A DNA stretch of 64,000 nucleotides from CAVVDY01 sp963815775. GTDB taxonomy: Bacteria; Acidobacteriota; Terriglobia; Terriglobales; Acidobacteriaceae. The DNA is taken from positions 1-64,000 of the forward strand of contig CAWFIB010000010.1 of NCBI GenBank assembly GCA_963815775.1, read 5' to 3'. A program made the position numbers and the translations under genes. The notes beneath the pieces are model-generated. The model was not told where the DNA came from. It ran no database searches and worked only from the letters and a program-made list of their open reading frames with translations. How positions within the stretch are numbered: position 1 is the first letter of the stretch; every line of letters begins with the position of its first letter. Shown here in pieces: positions 53,390-62,707 of this stretch.

Positions 53390-54760
53390 ATGGATAGCGC
53401 AGCACTACTCATTCACCGTTTGCAGTTTGCCTTTACGGTGACCTACCACTATTTGTTCCCGCAGCTCACCATGGGACTGGCGCTGCTCATTGTGGTGCTG
53501 AAGACGATTGCCCTGCGCAGTCACGACGAGGCCTACGACCGCGCTGCCCGCTTCTGGGCCAGGATCTTCGGCATTAATTTTGTCATGGGAGTTATTACCG
53601 GCATCCCGATGGAATTTCAGTTCGGCACCAACTGGTCGCACTTCTCGCAATTCGCCGGTGGCGTGATCGGCCAGACGCTGGCCATGGAAGGCCTGTTCGC
53701 CTTCTTCCTCGAATCGACATTTCTCGGCCTCTTCTTATATGGCGAAAAACGGCTGAGCAAAGGCATGCACTGGTTCTGCGCCTTCATGGTCTTCTTCGGA
53801 TCGTGGCTCAGCGGTTACTTCATCGTCGCCACCGACGCCTGGATGCAGAACCCTGTGGGCTATCAGAAGATGGCCAACGGCAACGTGCAGCTCAGCAGCT
53901 TCTGGGAGCTGCTGCTCAATCCCTGGGCGCTGGTGCAGTATGCCCACAACATGAGCGGCGCAGCCATTACCGGCGCGTTTGCGATGGCGGCGGTCGGCGC
54001 CTTCTACCTGCTGACCCGGCAGCACATCGAGCAGGGCCGCATCTACGTGCGCACCGGCGTGATCGCCGGGCTCATTTTCAGCCTGGTGCAACTGTTCCCC
54101 ACCGGCGACGCCGCAGGAAGGATGGTGGCGCAGAAGCAGCCGATAGCACTGGCCGCGATGGAGATGCTGTTCAACACCCAGGAGGGCGCGCCGCTGGTCA
54201 TCATCGGCCAGCCCAACATGGTCACCCAGACTATCGACAACGGCATCCACATCCCGAGAATGCTGAGCTTCCTCACCTATCGCCGCTGGAATGCGGAGGT
54301 CAAGGGGCTGAACGAGGTTCCGCAGGAGGACTGGCCGCAGAACATTCCTCTTCTTTATTACTCGTATCACATCATGGTCGGGCTGGGGACGATGTTCATC
54401 GCCATCATGGTGATCTCGGCCTTCCTCTTATGGCGCGGAGCACTGTTCGATGCGCGCTGGATGCTCTGGATCCTGCTGCTGGCCGTGCCCTTCCCCTACA
54501 TCGCCAACACCGCAGGATGGATGAGCGCCGAGCTGGGGCGACAGCCGTGGGTTGTCTACGGACTGATGCGTACGGTCGATGGCTATTCCAAGATGGTGTC
54601 GGCCGGCAACGGCTGGTTCACCTTCCTGGGATTCGCCGGCATGTATACCGTGCTGTCGATCCTCTTTGTCTTTCTCATAACCCGTGAAATCGACCATGGC
54701 CCTGAACCGGCAGCAGAAAAGCCGAAGTTAGTTCCCATGAGTACGGCGGAGGTGAGATAG
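53390..54760 (+). CDS. cydA: Cytochrome bd ubiquinol oxidase subunit I
   Basis: A 456-residue multi-pass subunit carrying haems b558, b595 and d. HRLQFAFTVTYHYLFPQLTMGL contains the N-terminal His ligand, EFQFGTNWSHFSQFAGGVIG and GLFAFFLESTFLGLFLYG supply further ligands, and the quinol-binding loop after GRMVAQKQP is short, which places it in the short-Q-loop (CIO-like) class. High oxygen affinity is expected. It is 2 bases upstream of cydB; no cydX or cydCD is seen. Confidence 0.96.
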   Translation: MDSAALLIHRLQFAFTVTYHYLFPQLTMGLALLIVVLKTIALRSHDEAYDRAARFWARIFGINFVMGVITGIPMEFQFGTNWSHFSQFAGGVIGQTLAMEGLFAFFLESTFLGLFLYGEKRLSKGMHWFCAFMVFFGSWLSGYFIVATDAWMQNPVGYQKMANGNVQLSSFWELLLNPWALVQYAHNMSGAAITGAFAMAAVGAFYLLTRQHIEQGRIYVRTGVIAGLIFSLVQLFPTGDAAGRMVAQKQPIALAAMEMLFNTQEGAPLVIIGQPNMVTQTIDNGIHIPRMLSFLTYRRWNAEVKGLNEVPQEDWPQNIPLLYYSYHIMVGLGTMFIAIMVISAFLLWRGALFDARWMLWILLLAVPFPYIANTAGWMSAELGRQPWVVYGLMRTVDGYSKMVSAGNGWFTFLGFAGMYTVLSILFVFLITREIDHGPEPAAEKPKLVPMSTAEVR

Positions 54761-54762
54761 CC

Positions 54763-55812
54763 ATGGCAACGATATGGTTCATGATCGTCGCGGTCATGGT
54801 GGCCGCCTATGTTCTGCTTGACGGCTTTGATCTGGGCGCGGGCGCGGTGCACCTGCTCATCGCCAAGACCGATGTCGAGCGGCGCACCATTCTGCGCGCC
54901 ATCGGCCCGGTGTGGGACGGCAACGAAGTCTGGCTTCTCGCCGCTGGAGGCACTTTGTACTTCGCCTTCCCGCTGCTCTACGCGTCGAGTTTCAGCGGCT
55001 TTTATCTTCCGCTAATGATGGTGCTGTGGCTGCTGATGCTGCGCGCCATCGGCATCGAATTTCGCACCCATCTTCAGGAGCCGATCTGGAAAGGCTTCTT
55101 CGACGTCATCTTCTCGGTGTCGAGTATTCTGCTGGCCATCTTTTTCGGCGCAGCGCTGGGCAACGTGGTGCGCGGCGTGCCGCTAACGCCCGACGGATAC
55201 TTCTTCGAGCCGCTGTGGACCAACTGGCTGGTCGGCAAAGTAAACGGCATCCTCGACTGGTACACCGTGCTCTGTGGCGTGGTCGCCCTGGTGACGCTCA
55301 CGGCACACGGCTGCCTCTACCTGGCGATGAAAACGGAGGGCGCTCTCAACCAGCGTGCCCATGCTGTAGCCTTCGCACTATGGCCGGTGCAGGTGATTGT
55401 CACCGGCGCCAGCCTGATTGCCACGCTGTATGTTCAGCCTCTCACCCTGCATAACTACTTCAAGTGGCCGATCGGGTTCGTCATTCCGGTGGTGGTCGTC
55501 GTCAGCCTGCTCTACATGTTCTTCGCGCTGAAAAAAGGAAACGATACAGGGGCGTTCTTCGGCTCCTGCGGATACATTGTCGGCATGCTGGTAGGAGCAG
55601 CGTTCGCACTCTATCCCATGGTGCTGCCGGCGAGCACCGACCCGGCCTTCAGCCTCACCATCGAAAACACCAAGGCCGGCGAGCATGGGCTGGCCGTCGG
55701 GCTTGTGTGGTGGAGTATCGGCATGATCTTCGCCATCGCCTACTTCGTCTTCATCTTCCGCATGTTTAAGGGGAAGGTAAGGCTGGAGGAAGGCGGGGAG
55801 CATGGGTATTGA
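54763..55812 (+). CDS. cydB: Cytochrome bd ubiquinol oxidase subunit II
   Basis: A 349-residue subunit with about eight membrane segments. YVLLDGFDLGAGAVHLL, RTILRAIGPVWDGNEVWLLAAGGTL and FYLPLMMVLWLLMLRAIGIEFR are diagnostic of CydB, and the C-terminal half repeats the fold. It forms the bd oxidase with CydA. It directly follows cydA and closes the operon; a minisatellite follows its stop. Confidence 0.96.
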   Translation: MATIWFMIVAVMVAAYVLLDGFDLGAGAVHLLIAKTDVERRTILRAIGPVWDGNEVWLLAAGGTLYFAFPLLYASSFSGFYLPLMMVLWLLMLRAIGIEFRTHLQEPIWKGFFDVIFSVSSILLAIFFGAALGNVVRGVPLTPDGYFFEPLWTNWLVGKVNGILDWYTVLCGVVALVTLTAHGCLYLAMKTEGALNQRAHAVAFALWPVQVIVTGASLIATLYVQPLTLHNYFKWPIGFVIPVVVVVSLLYMFFALKKGNDTGAFFGSCGYIVGMLVGAAFALYPMVLPASTDPAFSLTIENTKAGEHGLAVGLVWWSIGMIFAIAYFVFIFRMFKGKVRLEEGGEHGY

Positions 55813-55875
55813 AGAAGCAAGAAGCAAGAACAATTAGCAATTAGCAATTAGCGATTAGCGATTAGCGATTAGCAG
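55812..55875. repeat. Minisatellite after cydB
   Basis: Tandem copies of GAAGCAA, then about six copies of an ATTAGC(A/G) word (CAATTAGCAATTAGCGATTAGCG...). The same word family recurs in inverted orientation at 59866-60162. Confidence 0.75.
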
Positions 55876-55943
55876 CCGGATGGCTGCGGTCGGGCAGGCG
55901 CACATCAGTTCGGTGGTGGGTGCGGAAGGGGCGACGAAAGAAT

Positions 55944-56020
55944 TGGTCGGGACGGGCAGATTTGAACTGCCGACCCCTCGCACCCCAAGCGAGTGCTCTA
56001 CCAGGCTGAGCCACGTCCCG
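55944..56020 (-). tRNA. tRNA-Pro (anticodon GGG)
   Basis: A 77-nt tRNA on the minus strand with an encoded CCA. The acceptor stem CGGGACG pairs with CGTCCCG; the anticodon stem CTCGC/GCGAG encloses the loop TTGGGGT, giving anticodon GGG for proline; the T-arm is GGCAG-TTCAAAT-CTGCC. All stems pair. It stands alone between cydB and the cupin-like gene; 56021-56266 holds nothing I can identify. Confidence 0.96.
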
Positions 56021-56266
56021 ATTCCACGGAGAGAGATTCGGCTGTCATCACAGCCGATGGGGTTTGGAACCAGAGACAGTTTATCACCAGAAGAGGGAGC
56101 TGCGTGTAATGCTGTCCGCCGTCCGGCCATCGCCTGACGCGGGTTCCCGGCTCGATCAGGCCAGAAAGCCCTGCGCGACCGGTTGCCTGCCAGCCGCCCC
56201 TTCACTTCCGCGAAATCTGTTAGCCTTCCGGCATCGCGGTCAGCCGATTTGCACTCCAAGAAACTG

Positions 56267-56911
56267 ATGGACTCAAGCCACCCCTATTCGTGCGAGAACG
56301 TGATCGCTGTAGCCGACGAACCCCACCATCATCTGGTAGTGGCGAATGAGGTGGTTCGGGCGTATGCGGTCGAAATCGCTCCCCACGTGGCCACTCTCTG
56401 CCACCTGCACAGGCTGCCGTATCTTCTGTATGTGGCGGGTGAGGCAGAGATCATCAGCGCGCCGCGCAATCGCGAGCCTGAACGGCATCATTACCCTTCC
56501 GACTACTGTGAGTTTGCTCCCGCAGGCCTGGAACATGTGGTGGAGAACCTGGCCGAGACGCCGTTCCGCAACCTGCTGTTCGAGGTGTTGCCGGCGACCG
56601 GGAAGCTGCATCGCATAGGGCTGGGCTTCAGCAATGTTGCAGGCGTACACATCGCGAAGCTGTACTCCGGCGAAGCGATCTGTGCGGAGTTGATTACGCT
56701 CGGCTCCGGCTCGCAGACCGAGATTGCCGGCCCCGCGGTTATCGCCTCGCCGTATGAAGAGGCCTGCGAATCGATCTCGCCCAGCCAGGGGAAGAGCAGC
56801 CTGAAACATTTTCGGGACCTGCAATATCTGCCGGAGGGCGCCAGCACGCTATTGCGCTGCGAGCTGGGAGTACCGGCCCGAGTGCTGGCGGTCACCCTTG
56901 GGTGCCGGTAA
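56267..56911 (+). CDS. Cupin-like protein of unknown function
   Basis: A 214-residue cytosolic protein with a double-stranded beta-helix appearance: AVDEPHHHL-type His-rich strand near the N-terminus (VADEPHHHLVVANEVVRAYAVEI), ATLCHLHRLPYLLYV, and VAGEAEIISAP, followed by NLLFEVLPA. The pattern of His and Glu suggests a metal-binding cupin but the canonical motif is not exact. ATG at 56267 is chosen; the upstream open frame continues into non-coding sequence. No operon partner is evident. Confidence 0.65.
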   Translation: MDSSHPYSCENVIAVADEPHHHLVVANEVVRAYAVEIAPHVATLCHLHRLPYLLYVAGEAEIISAPRNREPERHHYPSDYCEFAPAGLEHVVENLAETPFRNLLFEVLPATGKLHRIGLGFSNVAGVHIAKLYSGEAICAELITLGSGSQTEIAGPAVIASPYEEACESISPSQGKSSLKHFRDLQYLPEGASTLLRCELGVPARVLAVTLGCR

Positions 56912-57029
56912 ACGGCCGCGCCCGAAATCGTTCCTGAGGCGCGTTTCCGACGACCGCGAGCGAAGAATGATGCCTGCCCGGAACCGCGGCGAGCTAAAAC
57001 GGGCGGCACTCGTGCGACAATCTAAAGCT

Positions 57030-57794
57030 ATGCACAAATTTTGTTCCGCACTTCCCTGCCTCGGTATCGCTGTTTTGCTTTCGACCGGTGCGCTGGCCCA
57101 GCAACCTTCCACCGCAACCAAGCCCGCCCCAGCAGCCAGTTCTCCTTCTGCGAGCGGCGCACAGTCTTCACCGTTCACCACGGACAAGCAAAAGCAAAGC
57201 TACGCCATCGGTATGAACATCGGGCACAGCATGAAGAGTGACGGCCTGGACCTGGATCCCAACGTGGTGGCGCAGGGGGTGAAAGATTCACTGAGCGGCG
57301 CCAAGAGTCAGATGGGCGACGAGGAAATGAAGGAGGCGATGACCAAGCTGCGCACGGAGGTGATCGCCCACAAGCAGGAAGAGATGCAGCGTGCAGGCGA
57401 GGCCAACAAGAAAGCGGGCGAGCAGTTCCTGGCGGCGAACAAGACCAAGGAAGGCGTGGTCACTTTGCCCAGCGGCCTGCAGTACAAAATTGTGAAAGCG
57501 GGCACCGGTCCTAAGCCAGTCGCCGGCGATACCGTGGAGTGCAACTATCGCGGGACCCTGATCGACGGCACCGAGTTCGACAGCTCGGAGAAGCACGGCG
57601 GGCCGGCAAGCTTGACCGTAGGCCAGGTCATCAAAGGCTGGAATGAGGCGCTGCAACTGATGCCGGTCGGATCCAAGTGGGAGCTCTACATTCCTCCTGA
57701 CCTTGGCTACGGCAGCACCGGCGCCGGTAATGTGATCGGCCCCGACTCGACGCTGATCTTCGACGTCGAGCTGCTCTCGATCAAGGGCAAGTAG
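57030..57794 (+). CDS. FKBP-type peptidyl-prolyl isomerase, exported
   Basis: A 254-residue protein with a signal peptide (LPCLGIAVLLSTGALAQ), an Ala/Ser/Pro-rich linker, an FKBP N-terminal dimerisation helix domain (QKQSYAIGMNIGHSMKSDGLDLD) and a C-terminal FKBP domain (GLQYKIVKAGTGPKP, NYRGTLIDGTEFDSS, VIKGWNEALQLMPVGSKWELYIPPDLGYG, LIFDVELLSI). This is the FkpA/Mip architecture: a periplasmic prolyl isomerase and chaperone. The catalytic aromatic residues are in place. Confidence 0.94.
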   Translation: MHKFCSALPCLGIAVLLSTGALAQQPSTATKPAPAASSPSASGAQSSPFTTDKQKQSYAIGMNIGHSMKSDGLDLDPNVVAQGVKDSLSGAKSQMGDEEMKEAMTKLRTEVIAHKQEEMQRAGEANKKAGEQFLAANKTKEGVVTLPSGLQYKIVKAGTGPKPVAGDTVECNYRGTLIDGTEFDSSEKHGGPASLTVGQVIKGWNEALQLMPVGSKWELYIPPDLGYGSTGAGNVIGPDSTLIFDVELLSIKGK

Positions 57795-57951
57795 ATTGTC
57801 AAGATTGGGCGTCCCATCCTGCTTCGTAGTGAGTGAGGATGGGGCGGTTTGGCGCTGGTTGGTTAACGCCCACACCTGGGACGCGTCCAATCCGGGTCTG
57901 CCTTTGCGTTGGCGACAATCGCCAGCTCTCTGTCTTACAATCCGTTTGGTG

Positions 57952-59853
57952 ATGCGCGTTGCTTCCGGGCTATTGATTTTCTCGCTGCTGGCCGCCTCCA
58001 TGCTGGCACAGCAACCCGTGAGCACGCCCGCACAAAGCAGTTCGCCATCGCCGCCGGAAGCCCAAGCGGTTACAAATCAGCCTTCCGATGCCAAGCCTGC
58101 CGAGACGGTGATCCTCACTCCCGAATCACCCAAGGACGTGGCGGACGCCAAACGGGCCTTCGAACTGGGAGTGAAGCTGAAAAACTCGGGCAAGCTGGAA
58201 GATGCCTTCGACAGGTTCGAGGAGGCAGCGCAGTTGAATCCGCGCGACGTGGATTACGTCACTGCCCGCGAGATTACGCGCGAAGAATTGGCGATGGACG
58301 CCATCCGCCGCGGCAACCAGGCGCTCAGCGAACATAAGGAAATTGTCGCCATGGCGGAATTTCGCCGGGCGTTGCAGTTCGACCCGCAGAATCAGTTTGC
58401 GGTGCAGCGGCTGAAGGAATCGGTCTGGCGCAACCCTTCGCAAGACGAGAAGCTGCGCATCGCCGACAGCTCAGACGAGATCCTGCTTCAGCCCAGCGCG
58501 TCGCATCACGACTTCCACTTTCGCGGCGATGCCCGTTCGTTGATGACGGCGATTGGCAAGGCCTACGGCATAACGGTGGAATTCGATGATTCGGTGAAGA
58601 GCATTCACACCCGCTTCGACATCGAAGATGTCAACTTCGCAACTGCGATGGAGGCGGCCACCAGCGTCAGCAAGACCTTTTGGGTAGCACTTGCGCCGAA
58701 GATGATCCTGGTGCTCGCCGACACCGCCCAGAACCGCACTAACTTCCAGCGGATGTCGATCCGGACCTTCTATCTACCGGACGTGCTGACGCCGCAGGAC
58801 CTGGTAGAGCTGGTCAACCTGCTGCGCATCGTGCTGGAGTTGCGCTTCATTCAGCCAGACCAGCTCCAGTCTGCCATCATTATCCGTGCGCCTCAACCGG
58901 TGCTGGCGGCCGCAACGCAGTTGCTGGAGAACCTGGTGCAGGCGCGACCAGAGGTGCTGCTTGACGTGCGCGTGTATCAGATCAGCCAGAGTTTGCTGCG
59001 ACAGCTTGGCGCGAATCTGCCGACGCAGTTCACGTTGTTCAACATCAGTCCGCAACTGATCGCGGGGCTTGGGGTGGGAGCGCAGGACCTGATCAATCAG
59101 CTCATCGCCTCGGGTGGAATCAACCAGGCGAACTCGACGGCGATTCAGGCGCTGCTCGGGCAACTGGCGCAGAATTCCGGCGCTAACTCCCTGCTGAACA
59201 TGCAACCGTTTGCCACGTTCGGCGGCGGGCTGACGTTCATGGGCCTGAACGCCCAGCCCGCGGGGGTGGGCTTAACTTTTAACCTGAATACCTCGGACGT
59301 GAAGAACCTGGAGAATGCGCAGTTGCGCGCCTCCCAGAACCAGCTAACCACCCTGCTGGTCGGGGAGCGCTACCCCATCGTGAATGCCACGTTCTCGCCG
59401 ATCTACAACACGCAGGCCATCGCGAACGTGATTGGCAACGGCAGCTACATCGCACCGGTGCCATCGGTAAGCTACGAAGACCTGGGCTTGAGCCTGAAGG
59501 CTACTCCGGTGGTGCACATCGACTCCACCGTCAGCATGAAGCTGGAACTGCAACTGCGCTCCCTGGGGGCAAGTTCGGTGAACGGCATTCCCATCATCAA
59601 TAACCGGCAGTACTCCGGCAGCATCACTGTACCCTCGGGAGAGTCGAGTGTGATCGGGGGCATTATTTCCGAGGAGGACCAGAAGATGGTGAATGGCTGG
59701 CCGTTCCTCAGCCGGGTACCAGGACTAAGCTATGCTCCTTCCGAGCACACCAAGAACGTGAACAATGTCGACCTGCTGATCGTCATTACCCCACACATTC
59801 TGCGCCTGCCGGTGCAGGAGTCGGTCGCAATCACTCTGCCGATGGGGTATTAG
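57952..59853 (+). CDS. Secretin (type II/IV pilus-like outer-membrane channel protein)
   Basis: A 633-residue protein. After a signal peptide (GLLIFSLLAASMLAQ) come a TPR-like helical region (AKRAFELGVKLKNSGKLEDAFDRFEEAAQLNP), a STN/N0-type domain (FHFRGDARSLMTAIGKAYGITVEF), N-domain-like repeats (FYLPDVLTPQDLVELVNLLR) and the secretin C-terminal domain (VPSGESSVIGGIISEEDQ, WPFLSRVPGLSY, DLLIVITPHILR). The TPR-plus-secretin layout without adjacent pilus or general-secretion genes is unusual; its partners must lie elsewhere. ATG at 57952 precedes the signal peptide. Confidence 0.88.
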   Translation: MRVASGLLIFSLLAASMLAQQPVSTPAQSSSPSPPEAQAVTNQPSDAKPAETVILTPESPKDVADAKRAFELGVKLKNSGKLEDAFDRFEEAAQLNPRDVDYVTAREITREELAMDAIRRGNQALSEHKEIVAMAEFRRALQFDPQNQFAVQRLKESVWRNPSQDEKLRIADSSDEILLQPSASHHDFHFRGDARSLMTAIGKAYGITVEFDDSVKSIHTRFDIEDVNFATAMEAATSVSKTFWVALAPKMILVLADTAQNRTNFQRMSIRTFYLPDVLTPQDLVELVNLLRIVLELRFIQPDQLQSAIIIRAPQPVLAAATQLLENLVQARPEVLLDVRVYQISQSLLRQLGANLPTQFTLFNISPQLIAGLGVGAQDLINQLIASGGINQANSTAIQALLGQLAQNSGANSLLNMQPFATFGGGLTFMGLNAQPAGVGLTFNLNTSDVKNLENAQLRASQNQLTTLLVGERYPIVNATFSPIYNTQAIANVIGNGSYIAPVPSVSYEDLGLSLKATPVVHIDSTVSMKLELQLRSLGASSVNGIPIINNRQYSGSITVPSGESSVIGGIISEEDQKMVNGWPFLSRVPGLSYAPSEHTKNVNNVDLLIVITPHILRLPVQESVAITLPMGY

Positions 59854-59865
59854 GGGCTGGGAGTG

Positions 59866-60162
59866 ATTAGCAATTAGCAATTAGCGATTGGCATTTAACA
59901 CTTGGCGACTGGCAGTTAGCCGTTAGGTAAGAAGCTAGTATCCATAGACTTGTTTACGAGCTTGTGTCGGGGTGGATGATTCAAAGTCTCTTCCCCTCAG
60001 GTGCTAAAGCAACACATTTGTTAAGCTCTGTTTGTCACGGCTGAAGCCGGGCCCTTTTAAAACAGATTTATGCGGTGGCATGTCAACAGAGGCAGATAGC
60101 TTGTAGTTAGTAAATGCTAAATGCTAATTGCTAAATGCTAATTGCTAATTGCTAATTACTAA
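59866..60162. repeat. Inverted minisatellites flanking a two-hairpin repeat (copy 3)
   Basis: The left arm (59866-59930) has ATTAGCAATTAGCG words, the right arm (60107-60162) the complementary GCTAATTGCTAA words, so the arms could pair. Between them, at 59993-60072, lies CCCTCAGGTGCTAAAGC, the hairpin CACGGCTGAAGCCGG and CCTTTTAAAACAGATTTATG, which closely matches the copy at 32121-32190. No ORF is present in the 309-base gap between the secretin and the DsbA-like gene. Confidence 0.7.
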
Positions 60163-61035
60163 TTACTTCAGATCATAATCCACCATGGCCTTGACGGCTT
60201 CATAGGGCGTGCTGAGGAAGTTGGAGACTTTGCGCCCGTCGATGAAGAAGGTCGGTGTGCTGGTAACGTTCAGCTTGTCGCCCAGCTTGATGGATTCGCG
60301 GACCCGCTTCTCAGTGTCGGGATTGGCCACGCAGGCACTGACGGCGGCAGGGTCGCCACCGGAATCCTTGACGAAACCCTTCAGCTTCTCCTCGACGTTC
60401 TGTTCATTGATTTCGCTCTGATGGTCGTAGGTAGTGCCGATGAACTTCCACACCGCATTATTGTTCTGATGGCCCAGGCAGTCGACATACTTGGCCGCCA
60501 GCAAGGACCACTTGTGGATATGCTCGAGGGGGAAGTTCTGGAAGATGAGCCTGGCCTTGGGTTCTTCGCTCATCAGCTTGTTCAGGTTCTCCTGCGCCTT
60601 CTTGCAGGCAGGACATTCCAAGTCGCCGAATTCAACGATGGTGACCTTGGCATCGGTCGCACCGCGCACCGGGCCATTAGCGTTCTTCAACTCGGCCCGA
60701 GTGGCGGCGAAGGGGTCGGCGCCAAAGGGCACCAGTTCTCCGGAAAAGGCATAGTGCTCGTCAGGGGTGACGTAGATGCGCTGTACCGCCTGGCCATCGG
60801 GCGTGTTGAAGACCACTGTGACCTCGGAGATGCTCGGCGCCTCCGACGGCTTGATGCTCACGACCCGCCACGCCAGGTTGTCGTTCCAGCCAAACATATG
60901 CTTCAGGAACTCGTTAACCGTGGTTTCGTTGGGCAGATTGGTGGAGGAATCGGTCTTGGTTTGAGTTTGAGCAATGACGGCCAATCCGGCAAACAGAAGA
61001 CTAATGACGATGACAACACGCGAGACGAATTTCAT
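60163..61035 (-). CDS. DsbA-like thioredoxin-fold protein, exported
   Basis: A 290-residue protein with a signal peptide (VVIVISLLFAGLAVIAQ). The first third (YVTPDEHYAFSGELVPFG) is a small extra domain; the rest is a DsbA/thioredoxin_4 fold with the active-site motif CPAC in VEFGDLECPACKKAQENLNKL and the family FQNFPLEHIHKWSLLAAKYV and STPTFFIDGRKV with the cis-Pro. It probably oxidises or isomerises disulphides in the periplasm. The gene begins 329 bases before nadE's stop side and shares its direction. Confidence 0.92.
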   Translation of the reverse strand: MKFVSRVVIVISLLFAGLAVIAQTQTKTDSSTNLPNETTVNEFLKHMFGWNDNLAWRVVSIKPSEAPSISEVTVVFNTPDGQAVQRIYVTPDEHYAFSGELVPFGADPFAATRAELKNANGPVRGATDAKVTIVEFGDLECPACKKAQENLNKLMSEEPKARLIFQNFPLEHIHKWSLLAAKYVDCLGHQNNNAVWKFIGTTYDHQSEINEQNVEEKLKGFVKDSGGDPAAVSACVANPDTEKRVRESIKLGDKLNVTSTPTFFIDGRKVSNFLSTPYEAVKAMVDYDLK

Positions 61036-61066
61036 CTATACCTTTCACGACTGATAAATTTGCGAA

Positions 61067-62707
61067 CTATCCATCCGTTTTCGCGGCGATGGGGTAGCGC
61101 CGCCCGAAGCCGAAGGCCTTCTCCGTAATCTTCAACCCCGGCGCCGCCTGTGCACGCTTGTACTCGGCGCGATCGACCATGCGAGCGATGCTGCGCACCA
61201 GGTGCGGATCGTAGCCATGTTCCTGCGCGATCTGCTGCGGCGACTTGTTGTCCTCTACGTAATCGACAAGCACGGTGTCCAGTATCTCGTAGGGTGGAAG
61301 CGAGTCGCTGTCTTTCTGCCCGGCGCGCAGCTCTGCCGACGGCGGCTTCTCAATCGTCGACTCCGGGATTCGTTCCCCATCGCGATTGACGTAGTGCGCC
61401 AGCCGATAGACCAGGGTCTTGGGCACGTCGGAGATTGCCGCCAGGCCCCCACACATGTCTCCGTATAGCGTACAGTAACCTACACCCAGCTCGGACTTGT
61501 TGCCGGTCGTAAGCACCATCGAGCCAAGCTTGTTGGAAAGCGCCATGACCAGCGATCCGCGAATGCGCGCCTGAATATTTTCTTCCGCTACGCCGGGCGG
61601 GCGGTTCCCGAATGCGGCCTCGAGCCCGGCGAGGTACGAGGCGAAGATGTCGTCGATTCGAATCATCTCGCACTGGATGCCCAGATTGTTTGCCAGTGCC
61701 AAGGCATCTTCGATGCTGCCTCGCGAAGAGTACGGCCCCGGCATGGCAACGCCCATGACGTTCTGCGCGCCCAGGGCATCGACCGCGATGCAGGCAGTCA
61801 GCGCCGAATCGATACCGCCACTCAGCCCGAGCACCACCTGTTTGAAACCGCATTTGCGTACGTAGTCGCGCGTGCCCAGCACCAGCGCGGCATAGGCGCT
61901 TCCCTCCTCACTCTCGTCGCGCTCGTGCCTGGTGCCATCGAGTGAAACCGTGTCGAAGAAGATCAGGTCCTCCTCGAACGATTTGGCCTGCGCAATGAGG
62001 TTGCCGTCGGGACCCAGGACCAGGCTGGAGCCGTCGAACACCAGGCTGTCGTTGCCGCCCACCTGATTCACCATAGCGACCGGCAGCTTGTATTCACAGG
62101 CGATCGCGGCCAGCATGTTACGGCGCAGCTCGCGCTTGGAGAGGTAAAACGGTGAAGCGGAAATGTTCAGCAGCACCTGCCCGCCGGCGCGCATGAGATC
62201 TTCGACCGGGTCGACGCCATAGAGGCGGCGGTCCCAGAAGTTCTTGTCGTTCCAGGCGTCTTCGCAAATGGTGAGCGCTATCTGCTGGTTGTGAAGGGGG
62301 AAGAGCCGCTGCGAATCGGCAGGCGCGAAGTTGCGCATCTCGTCGAATACGTCGTAGGTCGGCAGCAGTCGCTTCGACTGGATGAATGCGACCTTACCGT
62401 CGCGCAGCAAGGCTGCAGAATTGTGGACGGATTTTCCGGTTCCGTTGTGTGTCGGGGTAACCAGACCGGCAATCACCGCAACGCCTTCGGTCTTGCGGGC
62501 AATCTCCTCGGCGGTTTCGCGATTGCGCTCCACGAACCAGGGACGTTCCACCAGATCGCGCGGCGGATAGCCGCAAATCGAAAGCTCGGGAAACAACACC
62601 AGCTCGGCTCCACCCTGGCGGGCGCGAGTGGCGTATTCAATGATCTTGGCGGAATTTCCGGCGAAATCGCCGATGATGGTATTGATCTGCCCGAGTGCAA
62701 TCCTCAC
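61067..62707 (-). CDS. nadE: Glutamine-dependent NAD+ synthetase
   Basis: A 546-residue two-domain enzyme. The N-terminal nitrilase-like glutaminase has its Glu (LVLFPELSICGYPPRDL), Lys (QSKRLLPTYDVFDE) and Cys (LTICEDAWND); the C-terminal synthetase has the PP-loop VLGLSGGIDSALTACIAVDAL and TGNKSELGVGYCTLYGDMCGG. It amidates deamido-NAD. GTG at 62707 (VRIALGQINT) is chosen because family members begin here; the open frame before it is Arg/Pro-rich. It ends 31 bases before the DsbA-like gene. Confidence 0.96.
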   Translation of the reverse strand: MRIALGQINTIIGDFAGNSAKIIEYATRARQGGAELVLFPELSICGYPPRDLVERPWFVERNRETAEEIARKTEGVAVIAGLVTPTHNGTGKSVHNSAALLRDGKVAFIQSKRLLPTYDVFDEMRNFAPADSQRLFPLHNQQIALTICEDAWNDKNFWDRRLYGVDPVEDLMRAGGQVLLNISASPFYLSKRELRRNMLAAIACEYKLPVAMVNQVGGNDSLVFDGSSLVLGPDGNLIAQAKSFEEDLIFFDTVSLDGTRHERDESEEGSAYAALVLGTRDYVRKCGFKQVVLGLSGGIDSALTACIAVDALGAQNVMGVAMPGPYSSRGSIEDALALANNLGIQCEMIRIDDIFASYLAGLEAAFGNRPPGVAEENIQARIRGSLVMALSNKLGSMVLTTGNKSELGVGYCTLYGDMCGGLAAISDVPKTLVYRLAHYVNRDGERIPESTIEKPPSAELRAGQKDSDSLPPYEILDTVLVDYVEDNKSPQQIAQEHGYDPHLVRSIARMVDRAEYKRAQAAPGLKITEKAFGFGRRYPIAAKTDG

